DNA from: an uncultured beta proteobacterium
GTDB taxonomy: Bacteria > Pseudomonadota > Gammaproteobacteria > Burkholderiales > Burkholderiaceae
Assembly (NCBI GenBank): GCA_903843315.1
Contig: CAIMPQ010000063.1
Location: forward strand, 1 to 18,126
Reading direction: 5' to 3'
Length of the DNA: 18,126 bases
Shown here: positions 1 to 8,385 of the stretch, one piece after another
Layout of the letters: each line of letters begins with the position of its first letter
How positions within the stretch are numbered: the stretch's first letter is position 1
Program-made: the position numbers and the translations under genes
Notes under the pieces: generated by a model
Database searches by the model: none
The model's input: the letters and a program-made list of their open reading frames with translations, nothing else
What the model was told of the DNA's origin: nothing

Positions 1-1
1 T

Positions 2-571
2 ATTTTGAATGAATGGGCGGGACAGCCTCTGCCACTATCAGCGAGTTGTTGGATTGGCAATCCAACTGGAGATGGTGAGCTCAGCATCCGTTTAGCAGGA
101 GCTGCTGCTGCAGTGAAAGCCGCTCTTCCACTCATGAGCTCGTTAGTAATGGCAAGCGAAGTAGATCCCCAAACTGCAGAAGCATTTTGGAATGAATTAC
201 GAGAGCATCAACTCTCAGCGTTTAGCAAGCTTTCGGGTGATCAAACCCTCTATCGTTTAGCCTTACCTGCAGCATGTGGAAAAATTGATATCCCAAATGC
301 AGCTGATGAACTTGTCATGGAGTGGCATGGCCAACAGCGCTGGATCAAAGCGCCCGGGGACGAAGCCACATTTTCAGCCATTAAAAATATTGCATCGAGT
401 CATGGTGGGCATGCTACTCGTTTTAAGCAAGGGGCCAATCTTGACCCGGCTTTTCAACGTTTTACCTTGCTCACCGAACAAGCTCACTCCAAAGCCCTTG
501 AAATAGTACAAGAGCGCCTGAGATCTGCCTTTGATCCAGCGGGTGTATTTGCCACTAAACGTCTTCCGTAA
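2..571 (+). CDS. glcE: Glycolate oxidase FAD-binding subunit GlcE, 3' part only
   Basis: This is the C-terminal part, about 189 residues, of a gene that begins before the window. The frame is open to the left edge, so the apparent TTG at 5 is not a real start. GlcE, with GlcD and GlcF, oxidises glycolate to glyoxylate and passes electrons to the membrane quinone pool. The family is usually about 350 residues, so roughly half is missing here, including the N-terminal FAD-binding domain. The visible half carries the family's closing features: a GGHAT stretch before a polar linker, and the C-terminal motif FDPAGVFATKRLP, typical of FAD-linked oxidases of the GlcD/GlcE type. It ends 8 bases before glcF, which strongly supports the assignment. 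A different FAD-linked oxidase subunit is conceivable but unlikely given that neighbour. Confidence 0.88.
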   Translation: MLNEWAGQPLPLSASCWIGNPTGDGELSIRLAGAAAAVKAALPLMSSLVMASEVDPQTAEAFWNELREHQLSAFSKLSGDQTLYRLALPAACGKIDIPNAADELVMEWHGQQRWIKAPGDEATFSAIKNIASSHGGHATRFKQGANLDPAFQRFTLLTEQAHSKALEIVQERLRSAFDPAGVFATKRLP

Positions 572-579
572 GTATTTCT

Positions 580-1860
580 ATGCAAACTCAACTCGCCCCT
601 CAATTCGCCAATACACCTGAAGGTATTGAAGCAGCTCGCATTTTGGGCAAATGTGTCCACTGTGGTTTTTGTACAGCGACCTGCCCAACCTATCAACTAC
701 TGGGTGATGAGTTAGATGGTCCACGCGGTCGCATTTATCTCATTAAACAAATGGCAGAAGGCCAGGCTCCAACAGAAAAGACTCGCCTGCACTTAGATCG
801 CTGTCTTACTTGCCGCAATTGCGAGAGTACGTGTCCTAGTGGAGTGCAATATGGCAACTTGGTTGATATTGGCCGTCAATGGGCAGAAGAAAATACTCCA
901 GAGCGCCCTTTTGGGGAACGACTTACTCGCTGGGCTCTTAAAGAAGGGCTTACTAAACCTGCTTTGTTTAACTCTGCAATGACATTGGGTCGCTTGATGC
1001 GCCCACTAATGCCAAAGGGTATTAAACGCAAGATTCCAGAGATTAAGGGTAAAGGCTTAGCAAGATCGACAGATCCATACGCAAGACCTGCATCAACCCA
1101 CGATCGCAAAATGCTGATTTTGGAGGGTTGTGTTCAGCCTGGAATGCTACCAAATATTAATTCGGCAACAGCGCGCGTTTTAGATGCGCTCAAGATTCAA
1201 TTAATTAGTGCGCCTAATGCGACATGCTGTGGTGCTTTGCGTTATCACTTAAATGATCAGTCTGGTGGCTTAGATAACGCCAAGCAAAATATTGACGCCT
1301 GGTGGCCTTTCGTTGAAAGCGGCGTTGAGGCGATTGTGATGACTGCTTCTGGATGCGGTGTGATGGTTAAGGATTATGGCCATCTCTTTGCCAATGATGC
1401 GAGTTATGCAGTCAAAGCAAAGAGAATCTCTGACCTCACCAAAGATATTTCTGAAATTTTGCCAGTTCTTCAAAATGAATTAATTCAGCTGATAGGCACA
1501 GACCAAAAACCAGGTGTGGTGTACCACCCACCTTGCACTTTGCAACATGGCCAACAAATTCGTGGCAAGGTAGAAGGACTTTTAAGTAGTATTGGGGTAG
1601 GCGTGCGTTTATGCACCGACAGTCACCTTTGCTGTGGTTCGGCTGGCACCTACTCAGTAACCCAACCAGAACTTTCTGAACAATTGCGCAAGAATAAGCT
1701 AAATCACTTAAATGCTGCCTGTGAAGAATCTGGCGCCGAAGTAATTGTGTCAGGAAACATTGGCTGCATTACCCATTTACAACAAGAGGAGACGCCGGTG
1801 CTCCATTGGATCGAAATCGTTGATCAGCTCATTAGCAAACCATACGCTAAGGCCAAATGA
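580..1860 (+). CDS. glcF: Glycolate oxidase iron-sulfur subunit GlcF
   Basis: A 426-residue protein of normal GlcF length, the electron-transfer subunit of membrane-associated glycolate oxidase. Two ferredoxin-type CxxCxxCxxxCP motifs are present: C25, C28, C31, C35 and C75, C78, C81, C85. Each should bind a [4Fe-4S] cluster. Two cysteine-rich CCG modules follow, CCGALRYH and CCGSAGTY, as in the heterodisulfide reductase-related C-terminal half of the family. The ATG at 580 lies 8 bases after the glcE stop. The last four bases, ATGA, also start yggS, so translation is probably coupled. Glycolate is a major algal exudate, which would suit a freshwater heterotroph; that ecological reading is inference. 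Related LutA/GlpC proteins share the modules, but the glcE neighbour settles the call. Confidence 0.95.
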   Translation: MQTQLAPQFANTPEGIEAARILGKCVHCGFCTATCPTYQLLGDELDGPRGRIYLIKQMAEGQAPTEKTRLHLDRCLTCRNCESTCPSGVQYGNLVDIGRQWAEENTPERPFGERLTRWALKEGLTKPALFNSAMTLGRLMRPLMPKGIKRKIPEIKGKGLARSTDPYARPASTHDRKMLILEGCVQPGMLPNINSATARVLDALKIQLISAPNATCCGALRYHLNDQSGGLDNAKQNIDAWWPFVESGVEAIVMTASGCGVMVKDYGHLFANDASYAVKAKRISDLTKDISEILPVLQNELIQLIGTDQKPGVVYHPPCTLQHGQQIRGKVEGLLSSIGVGVRLCTDSHLCCGSAGTYSVTQPELSEQLRKNKLNHLNAACEESGAEVIVSGNIGCITHLQQEETPVLHWIEIVDQLISKPYAKAK

Positions 1861-2582
1861 ATTCAATCGTTGTTAAGCTCATGGAAGTGAGAGAGCGTAT
1901 TGAGCTCGCAGCTTTGGCTGCAAAGCGAGAACCTGAAGAGATTGAACTGTTGGCAGTTAGTAAAACCTTTCCAGCTGCATCAGTGGAAGAGGCAATGCAT
2001 GCGGGGCAAACTGCCTTTGGCGAGAACTATGTACAAGAAGGTGTTGAAAAGATTCTTCAGCTCGCTAAATTACGCCCCTGGTTGGTATGGCACTTCATTG
2101 GGCCACTTCAAAGCAATAAAACGAGAGAGGTCGCTGAGCATTTTGATTGGGTACAAAGCATTGACCGACTTAAGATTGCTGAGCGTCTATCTTCTCAGCG
2201 AGGAGAATTCCCAGATCTAGCTGAGTTACAGATTTGTGTTCAGGTCAATGTCAGTGAAGAAGAGACAAAAAGCGGTGTTCCTCTTGCTGATGTCGAGATA
2301 CTTTGTGATGCCATTGCCAAGTTACCGCATGTCACCTTGCGGGGGCTCATGGCGATTCCGGCCCCAAGCGAAGATCTAGGTGATCAGCGACAAGCTTTTG
2401 CAAGGGTTCGTGAGTGCTTTAAGCAGATTCAGGCCACACACTTCAGCGATCCTGGATATCTATTCTTCGACACCCTCTCTATGGGTATGTCTGATGATTT
2501 AGAGGCTGCGATTACTGAAGGTAGCACCATGATTCGCGTTGGAACGGCTATTTTTGGGAAGCGCGATAAGATTACTGTATGA
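1857..2582 (+). CDS. yggS: YggS/PROSC-family PLP homeostasis protein
   Basis: A 241-residue, single-domain PLP-binding protein with the alanine racemase-like barrel fold. The family has no known catalytic activity and helps keep pyridoxal phosphate and amino/keto acid pools balanced in the cytoplasm. The PLP lysine is K36 in LLAVSKTF, the same position as in the E. coli protein. Other family blocks are GENYVQE (55-61), HFIGPLQSNK (79-88), SMGMSDD (208-214) and the phosphate-binding GSTMIRVGTAIFG (222-234). The start overlaps the glcF stop and the stop overlaps the proC start, both as ATGA, so the three genes are almost certainly co-transcribed. A yggS-proC pair is a common bacterial arrangement. 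Confidence 0.95.
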   Translation: MNSIVVKLMEVRERIELAALAAKREPEEIELLAVSKTFPAASVEEAMHAGQTAFGENYVQEGVEKILQLAKLRPWLVWHFIGPLQSNKTREVAEHFDWVQSIDRLKIAERLSSQRGEFPDLAELQICVQVNVSEEETKSGVPLADVEILCDAIAKLPHVTLRGLMAIPAPSEDLGDQRQAFARVRECFKQIQATHFSDPGYLFFDTLSMGMSDDLEAAITEGSTMIRVGTAIFGKRDKITV

Positions 2583-3436
2583 GCACACAAAACAAGGTAA
2601 ATACCCACATCACATTTATTGGAGGCGGCAATATGGGTCGTGCTTTGATAAGTGGTTTACTCGCTAGCGGATTTTCAGCCAATCAGATCTCCGTGGTTGA
2701 AGCTAACGCGGTCACTGCCTTAAAACTATATGAAGATTTTGGAGTTCAAGGTATCGGCGCTTTAGAGCAAATTGCTTTTGACTTTTCCAAAAATAATGTT
2801 GTGGTAATGGCGATTAAGCCGCAAGACTTTAACGTAGTTGCCAAAGGTTTAGCTTCCAAGCTCAAGCATGCAACTGCTCCAGGTCCACTTATTCTAAGTA
2901 TTGCTGCGGGTATTCGTTTGAAGGATATGAGTCGTTGGCTAGATCATGCACGTTGCGTGCGCGCCATGCCAAATACACCCGCATTAATTGGCAAAGGTAT
3001 CACTGGTTTATTTGCTGATGCTGCAGTAAATGCCGATGATCGTCAACTTGCTGAAACGATTTGTAGTGCGGTAGGCCAAAGCATTTGGGTTTCTGAAGAA
3101 AAGCTCATGGATGCAGTGACTGCCGTATCTGGTAGTGGCCCAGCTTATGTCTTTGCTTTTTTGGAAGCCATGCAATCCGCGGGAGAGAAGCTTGGTCTAG
3201 ATGCTGACAATGCTCGTAAGCTTGCCTATGCGACCTTAGAAGGCGCTGCACAGCTTGCACATAACTCTGATGAGCACGCTGGTGTGCTGCGCGAGCGAGT
3301 GACCTCTAAAGGAGGAACCACTGCAGCAGCACTAGATGTAATGAAGCAACAGGGCTGGAATGAGATTTTGGAAAAAGCGATTGAAGCAGCTAGTCAGCGT
3401 GGTAAGGCCATGGGCGATGAGCTAGGTAAGGGCTAA
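2579..3436 (+). CDS. proC: Pyrroline-5-carboxylate reductase
   Basis: A 285-residue enzyme for the last step of proline synthesis, reducing 1-pyrroline-5-carboxylate to proline with NAD(P)H in the cytoplasm. The N-terminal Rossmann fold shows FIGGGNMGRA (13-22). Then come MPNTP (130-134), SGSGPAYVF (184-192) and the C-terminal family signature RVTSKGGTT (240-248) in the helical dimerisation domain. The length is slightly over the E. coli enzyme's. The ATG overlaps the yggS stop as ATGA. The TAA stop shares the bases CTAA (3433-3436) with the stop of the convergent ubiA gene, so there is no room for a terminator between them. Confidence 0.97.
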   Translation: MSTQNKVNTHITFIGGGNMGRALISGLLASGFSANQISVVEANAVTALKLYEDFGVQGIGALEQIAFDFSKNNVVVMAIKPQDFNVVAKGLASKLKHATAPGPLILSIAAGIRLKDMSRWLDHARCVRAMPNTPALIGKGITGLFADAAVNADDRQLAETICSAVGQSIWVSEEKLMDAVTAVSGSGPAYVFAFLEAMQSAGEKLGLDADNARKLAYATLEGAAQLAHNSDEHAGVLRERVTSKGGTTAAALDVMKQQGWNEILEKAIEAASQRGKAMGDELGKG

Positions 3437-4302
3437 GTCAGAGCTAAGCCGAGCACTATCCCCAGAAATAAAAATCCGCCGAGCCAATTGTTATGACGGA
3501 AGGCTCGAAAGCACTCCTCCCTTTTGCGAGTCGAGATGAGCTTCATGTGATATACAGCACAAGCTAAGGCTGCAAACCAGCCAATTAAAAAATAATTACT
3601 CAAGTCAGCCAGTTGGGCGACCCAGAGTTGACTAATGAACAAGATAGCGTAACTGATTGCTATCGACGTAACATCATATTGCCCAAAAGTAATGGCTGAA
3701 GTACGTAAACCTAAACGTAGATCATCCTCTCGATCAACCATGGCATAAGCAGTGTCATAGGCAATAGCCCAAAAAATATTTCCCACAAATAAAATCCATG
3801 CCTCAAGGGGAATGTAATCCAAGATAGCGGCATAGGCCATTGGAATACCGAAACCAAAGGCAATACCTAAAACAGCCTGTGGCATTGCGAAAAAACGTTT
3901 TGTAAATGGGTAGATGAAAGCCACTAATAGAGCTAATACTGAGAGTTTCTTGGTGTAAGCATTCAAAGGTTGGATCAAGAGGAAAGCAATCAAAGCCAAT
4001 ACTGCGGCAACTAATACTGCTTCTTTGCCAGAAATTTTTCCACTGGTGATAGGGCGCCCTTGCGTTCGCAAAACATGGCGATCAAAATCTCGATCCGCAT
4101 AATCATTGATTGCACAGCCTGCACTACGCATTAAGAAAGTGCCCACCACAAAAATAAATACGATTTTGAGGTCGGGGGAACCGCCACTGGCTAACCATAT
4201 TGCCCACAAGGTTGGCCATAACAGTAAGAGCGTGCCAATCGGCTTATCCAAACGAATCAGATATCCATAGTTTACAAAGCGATCAAGCAAACGCTGGCGC
4301 AT
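3433..4302 (-). CDS. ubiA: 4-hydroxybenzoate polyprenyltransferase UbiA
   Basis: An integral membrane prenyltransferase that attaches the polyprenyl tail to 4-hydroxybenzoate in ubiquinone synthesis. It resembles E. coli UbiA along its whole length. The two aspartate-rich, Mg2+/diphosphate-binding motifs are present: NDYADRDFD near residues 66-74 and YDTAYAMVDREDD near 182-194. Many hydrophobic segments surround them. The frame stays open upstream to a TTG at 4332. I chose the ATG at 4302 because it gives 289 residues (E. coli: 290) and because this ATG interlocks with the oxyR stop as TGATG, typical of translational coupling. A GGGAG further upstream may serve as a distant ribosome site. It is last in the recG-oxyR-ubiA run. 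Confidence 0.95.
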   Translation of the reverse strand: MRQRLLDRFVNYGYLIRLDKPIGTLLLLWPTLWAIWLASGGSPDLKIVFIFVVGTFLMRSAGCAINDYADRDFDRHVLRTQGRPITSGKISGKEAVLVAAVLALIAFLLIQPLNAYTKKLSVLALLVAFIYPFTKRFFAMPQAVLGIAFGFGIPMAYAAILDYIPLEAWILFVGNIFWAIAYDTAYAMVDREDDLRLGLRTSAITFGQYDVTSIAISYAILFISQLWVAQLADLSNYFLIGWFAALACAVYHMKLISTRKREECFRAFRHNNWLGGFLFLGIVLGLALT

Positions 4303-5228
4303 CAAATCAAGGTTACTCCCGGCAATTCGCAACTGCGAATGATTTCTGCAAGCTCATGCATTACAGCAGTACGCGGATAACTCTTACGCCACACCAAACA
4401 AACTCGTCTTGTTGGTACAGGCTCATCAAGCGGAATATATCGAATTAGACCATTTTGCAAAGTGGGATCTACCACTGAGGTACGGGGCAATACAGAAATT
4501 CCAATACCCCCTGCCACCATTTGCCGAATAGTCTCCAAAGAGGATCCTTCAAAGCTGTGATGCTCACCCAATGTTGACCCAGAACCAAAGCGATTCAATT
4601 CTGGGCAAACTCCAAGTACATGGTCTCTAAAGCAGTGTCCAGCACCAAGCAACAATGTGTTCTGCTCTTTTAGCTCTTGATGACCTATCGACTGACGATT
4701 TTCCCAAGGATGGCCTTTAGGTACAGCCACTAAAAATGGTTCTTCATATAAATCGATGACATCCAAACCCGCGCTAGCAAAGGGATCGGCTAACACTGCA
4801 CAGTCTAAGGTGCCCTGACGCAACATCTCTAATAAGCGAACTGTAAAATTTTCTTCCAAGAATAAAGGTGCATTAGGTAAGCGCTCTCTTGCAACTCTCA
4901 CCAAGCTTGGCAAAAGATAAGGTGCAATGGTATAAATTGCCCCCAATCGTAAGGGACCTGATAGCGGGTCTTGTCCGTGCTTCGCAAGATGCTTTAAAGA
5001 GTTGGCTTCCTCTAAAACACGTTGCGCTTGTTCAACGATGAGTGCACCCAAAGCGGTCATTGCTACTTCGGAGCTTGTCCTCTCAAATATCTGCGTTGAT
5101 AACTCTTCTTCTAGTTTTTTGATTGCCACCGATAATGTGGGCTGAGATACAAAACATGCCTCAGCAGCACGCCCAAAGTGGCGCTCTCGGGCTACAGCAA
5201 CGATATAACGGAGTTCTGTCAGGGTCAT
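4302..5228 (-). CDS. oxyR: LysR-family hydrogen peroxide sensor OxyR
   Basis: A 308-residue LysR-type regulator. An N-terminal winged helix-turn-helix (about 1-60, with FGRAAEACFVSQPTLSVAIK) is followed by a substrate-binding-like domain. The redox pair is clear: GHCFRDHVLGVC places cysteines at 199 and 208, exactly the numbering of the peroxide-sensing cysteines of E. coli OxyR. These form a disulfide on oxidation and switch on catalase, peroxiredoxin and related genes. That pair separates it from CysB, MetR and other LysR proteins. It starts 10 bases after the recG stop, and its stop overlaps the ubiA start. It therefore has no private upstream region, and any autoregulatory site would lie inside recG or further upstream. 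Confidence 0.96.
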   Translation of the reverse strand: MTLTELRYIVAVARERHFGRAAEACFVSQPTLSVAIKKLEEELSTQIFERTSSEVAMTALGALIVEQAQRVLEEANSLKHLAKHGQDPLSGPLRLGAIYTIAPYLLPSLVRVARERLPNAPLFLEENFTVRLLEMLRQGTLDCAVLADPFASAGLDVIDLYEEPFLVAVPKGHPWENRQSIGHQELKEQNTLLLGAGHCFRDHVLGVCPELNRFGSGSTLGEHHSFEGSSLETIRQMVAGGIGISVLPRTSVVDPTLQNGLIRYIPLDEPVPTRRVCLVWRKSYPRTAVMHELAEIIRSCELPGVTLI

Positions 5229-5238
5229 GGGGTAATTA

Positions 5239-7308
5239 TCACGCCTTTAGAAAATCTGCGCGTGTTCCGAGCCATCTCTCTAAATGTCGTTCTACTAGAT
5301 CGGCATGCTCAGCCAATAAACGTTCCGCCGCCTGTTGGGCAAGCTCGATTAACCAGGCATCTCGCTGTAAATCAACAAAGCGCAGCATGGCATCGCCAGA
5401 TTGCTTGGCCCCGAGCAACTCTCCAGGACCGCGCAATGAAAGATCTCTTTCTGCAATTACAAAGCCATCAGATATCTCACGCAATGTCTGCAAACGCTCT
5501 TTGGCAGCTATTGACAGAGGCTCCGCATACATTAAGATACAAACGGAGTCAGCAGAACCACGACCAACACGCCCACGTAACTGATGAATTTGAGCATAGC
5601 CAAAGCGCTCAGCATGCTCAATCACCATCAAAGCAGCATTCGGTACATCTACCCCTACTTCAATCACGGTAGTCGCTACTAATAGCTGAATTTCATTTGC
5701 CTTAAAAGCAGCCATGACTGCCGCCTTTTCTTCTGCCTTTAAACGGCCATGCACTAAGCCCACTTTAAATTCTGGCAATGCCTGTGTAAGCTGCTCAAAA
5801 CTTTCCACAGCCGTTTGTAATTGCAACACCTCTGACTCTTCAATTAACGGACAAACCCAATAAGCTTGTAACCCTTTTGCTAACCAACTTTGCAAACCAG
5901 ATATAACCTCATCACGGCGACTGGCTTTAACTACCTTCGTGGTGATCGGTTTTCTGCCAGGCGGTAATTCATCAATCACAGAGACATCGAGATCTGCGTA
6001 ATAAGTCATTGCTAGAGTACGTGGAATGGGCGTAGCCGACATCATTAATTGATGGCAATAAAATAATTCTGATCCAAGACGCTGCTGAATTTCCAGGCGC
6101 TGCCTAACTCCAAAGCGATGTTGTTCATCAATCACCGCAAGACCTAATTTTGAAAAACGGACATTTTCTTGAATTAATGCATGGGTGCCAATAATTAATT
6201 GGGCTTCACCACTCTCTATCATTTCTTGTGCAAGTCTTTTTTCTTTTGCTTTCAAGCTCCCAGATAACCAAGCAATCCGTACCCCTAATGGTTCAAACCA
6301 CTCCTTCATTTTTAAATAGTGCTGCTCAGCCAAGATCTCAGTAGGAGCCATCACAGCGGCCTGATATCCATGGTCAAGTACACGGGCTGCAGCCAGTGCG
6401 GCCACCACCGTCTTGCCACTTCCAACATCCCCTTGCAAAAGACGATTCATTGGATAGGATCTCGATAAATCAAATCCGATTTCAGACCAGACCCGATCTT
6501 GTGCGCCAGTTAATTGAAATGGAAGCGCCTTAAGCAAGCCCGCTTCAAGACTTGCCTCTTTTTTAGTTGGCTTTGTAAAGCTCGGCGCATGTCGCTCCTG
6601 TCGGATAGCATGCGCCCGCTTTAATGAAATTTGTTGAGCGAGTAGTTCTTCGAACTGAACGCGACGCCAAGCAGGATGAGTCCGCTCTAACAAGGCGTGG
6701 GTATCAGCATCCGCTGGTGGTTGATGCAAGTAGGTAATCGCAGATTGCAAACTTGGCCAATCATTACTTGGCAGCAATTGTGTCATGAGCTTTTTGGGCA
6801 AGAATTCAGCCAAGCTATCTTGTAAACCAGGATCACGTAAGGCTTGGCCAACTGCTTTGCGAATCACTGCCTGAGAGACCCCTGCGCTAGCTGGATAGAC
6901 CGGGGTTAGGCTAGTTGGCAACGGCGCATCGACTGCGACTCCGCGCACGGTCGGATGAACCATCTCTGGCCCCTGAAATCCCTCCCGCACCTCACCGCGC
7001 ACTCGAATTTGCGATCCAACCGCCATTTGCTTCTGTTGACTGGGGTAGAAATTCAAGAAACGAAGTTGAAGGGTAGCGGTATCGTCTTCGATGGTGACGA
7101 GCATTTGTCTTCTGGGCCTAAATAGCACCTGGTTGCGGATGACTACACCCTGAGTTTGTGTAGGGCTAAACCTGCCCTGATGCAACGCCTCTTCGATGGT
7201 AAATAACTCTGTCTCATCTTCATATCTCGATGGAAGATGCAAAGCAAGGGCCATTGGGCTATCTAAACCCATTTTTTTGAGTGTTGTTGGCGCTGGTTTA
7301 GTAGTCAT
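5239..7308 (-). CDS. recG: ATP-dependent DNA helicase RecG
   Basis: A branch-migrating helicase that remodels stalled replication forks and recombination junctions. Counting from the chosen start, an N-terminal wedge (OB-fold) region containing LPSRYEDET comes first. It is followed by a superfamily 2 core: Walker A GDVGSGKT (about 293-300), motif II DEQH (394-397) followed by RFG, the MSATPIPRTLA motif, then ATTVIEVGVDVPNA and QLRGRVGRG. The C-terminal RDLSLRGPGELLG block is typical of RecG. The frame opens further upstream to a TTG at 7344. I prefer the ATG at 7308, giving 689 residues (E. coli: 693) and avoiding overlap with the divergent queA start. No strong Shine-Dalgarno is visible, so the start is less certain than the gene. 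Confidence 0.96.
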   Translation of the reverse strand: MTTKPAPTTLKKMGLDSPMALALHLPSRYEDETELFTIEEALHQGRFSPTQTQGVVIRNQVLFRPRRQMLVTIEDDTATLQLRFLNFYPSQQKQMAVGSQIRVRGEVREGFQGPEMVHPTVRGVAVDAPLPTSLTPVYPASAGVSQAVIRKAVGQALRDPGLQDSLAEFLPKKLMTQLLPSNDWPSLQSAITYLHQPPADADTHALLERTHPAWRRVQFEELLAQQISLKRAHAIRQERHAPSFTKPTKKEASLEAGLLKALPFQLTGAQDRVWSEIGFDLSRSYPMNRLLQGDVGSGKTVVAALAAARVLDHGYQAAVMAPTEILAEQHYLKMKEWFEPLGVRIAWLSGSLKAKEKRLAQEMIESGEAQLIIGTHALIQENVRFSKLGLAVIDEQHRFGVRQRLEIQQRLGSELFYCHQLMMSATPIPRTLAMTYYADLDVSVIDELPPGRKPITTKVVKASRRDEVISGLQSWLAKGLQAYWVCPLIEESEVLQLQTAVESFEQLTQALPEFKVGLVHGRLKAEEKAAVMAAFKANEIQLLVATTVIEVGVDVPNAALMVIEHAERFGYAQIHQLRGRVGRGSADSVCILMYAEPLSIAAKERLQTLREISDGFVIAERDLSLRGPGELLGAKQSGDAMLRFVDLQRDAWLIELAQQAAERLLAEHADLVERHLERWLGTRADFLKA

Positions 7309-7317
7309 CGTTAAAAT
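7287..7317 (+). promoter_or_regulatory. Possible sigma-70 promoter for queA
   Basis: TTGGCG (7287-7292) and TAAAAT (7312-7317) resemble -35 and -10 boxes, but the 19-base spacing is longer than ideal. Transcription from here would start about 15 bases before the queA ATG. The site lies within the first codons of the divergent recG gene, because the two starts are only 30 bases apart. This is weak, by-eye evidence. Confidence 0.25.
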
Positions 7318-7338
7318 CCAATACCTGATGGTAATGCT

Positions 7339-8385
7339 ATGCAACTTTCTGACTTCAATTACGAACTCCCACCCAATCTAATCGCCCAGCATCCCTTGGC
7401 GAATAGAACCGATAGCCGCCTCTTAGAGCTGATGGTTAGTGGAGATAATCGCGCCCAATTCCTTGATCGCCAGTTTAAAGACATTCTTAACCTGATTAAG
7501 CCAGGGGATTTACTGGTCTTCAATGACACCAAAGTGATTCCGGCACGCTTACATGGCAAAAAGGAAACTGGCGGTCTTATTGAGATGCTCATCGAACGGA
7601 TTAGCGGCGAATGCCAAGCTTGGGTTCAAATCAGAGCATCTAAAGTACCCAAGATGGGCTCGATTGTTCATATTCATAACCAAGCAGGTGAAACTTTTCC
7701 AGTCGAGATGATTGCTTATGACGGACGTTTTTATGAAGTGCGTTTTCCGGAGAATGTTTTTGCATTGCTCGAACGCTTCGGCGAACTCCCCCTACCGCCC
7801 TATATTGAACACCAGCCAGATAGCGAAGATGCCCAACGCTATCAAACTGTAGTTGCAAAAAATCCTGGAGCAGTTGCAGCACCCACTGCAGGACTCCATT
7901 TTGATGAAGATATCTTGCAAAAGATAAAAGCTTTAGGCGTGCAACAAGCAAGTGTCACACTCCATGTTGGAGCGGGTACTTTTACCCCAGTACGCGAAGA
8001 AGATCTTTCAAAGCATAAAATGCATCACGAATGGTTCTCTATTTCAGAAACAACTTTGCAGGCTGTTGAAGGAACCCGCCGCAATGGTGGCAGGGTCATT
8101 GCCGTCGGCACTACTAGCCTAAGAGCCCTAGAAAGTCAGGCTATAAGCCAGAAAAGCAGTGGGGAAACTAACCTTTTTATTACACCTGGTTTTCAATTTA
8201 AAACAGTTGATTGTTTGCTAACAAACTTTCATCTGCCAAAATCTACTTTATTAATGTTGGTCAGTGCCTTTGCAGGAATGGATCATATTCGAGCTGCTTA
8301 CCAACATGCCATTAATCAGAAATATCGTTTCTTTAGTTATGGAGACGCGATGTTTCTTTGCCGACTTGAGAATACAAAGCGATGA
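7339..8385 (+). CDS. queA: S-adenosylmethionine:tRNA ribosyltransferase-isomerase QueA
   Basis: A 348-residue enzyme that moves the ribosyl part of S-adenosylmethionine onto 7-aminomethyl-7-deazaguanine in tRNA, forming epoxyqueuosine at wobble position 34. It matches E. coli QueA throughout: the opening MQLSDFNYELPPNLIAQHP, then PGDLLVFNDTKVIPARL, the block GAVAAPTAGLHFDE, VTLHVGAGTF, NFHLPKSTLLMLVSAFAG and the closing KYRFFSYGDAMF. The ATG at 7339 aligns with the E. coli start. The stop overlaps the tgt start as ATGA, so this enzyme is made together with Tgt, which acts earlier in the same pathway. The ribosome site before the ATG is weak. Confidence 0.97.
   Translation: MQLSDFNYELPPNLIAQHPLANRTDSRLLELMVSGDNRAQFLDRQFKDILNLIKPGDLLVFNDTKVIPARLHGKKETGGLIEMLIERISGECQAWVQIRASKVPKMGSIVHIHNQAGETFPVEMIAYDGRFYEVRFPENVFALLERFGELPLPPYIEHQPDSEDAQRYQTVVAKNPGAVAAPTAGLHFDEDILQKIKALGVQQASVTLHVGAGTFTPVREEDLSKHKMHHEWFSISETTLQAVEGTRRNGGRVIAVGTTSLRALESQAISQKSSGETNLFITPGFQFKTVDCLLTNFHLPKSTLLMLVSAFAGMDHIRAAYQHAINQKYRFFSYGDAMFLCRLENTKR

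Noticed and set aside
5..571. Complete 188-residue gene starting with TTG at 5
   Set aside because: The frame is open to the window edge and the sequence is only the C-terminal half of GlcE, so the TTG is internal.
4303..4332. Ten-residue longer UbiA starting at TTG 4332
   Set aside because: The ATG at 4302 gives the family's normal length and interlocks with the oxyR stop as TGATG.
5123..5672. Plus-strand open frames of 153 and 164 codons across the recG 3' end and oxyR 5' end
   Set aside because: They lie antisense to clear recG and oxyR coding sequence, and their translations show low-complexity composition and no family motifs.
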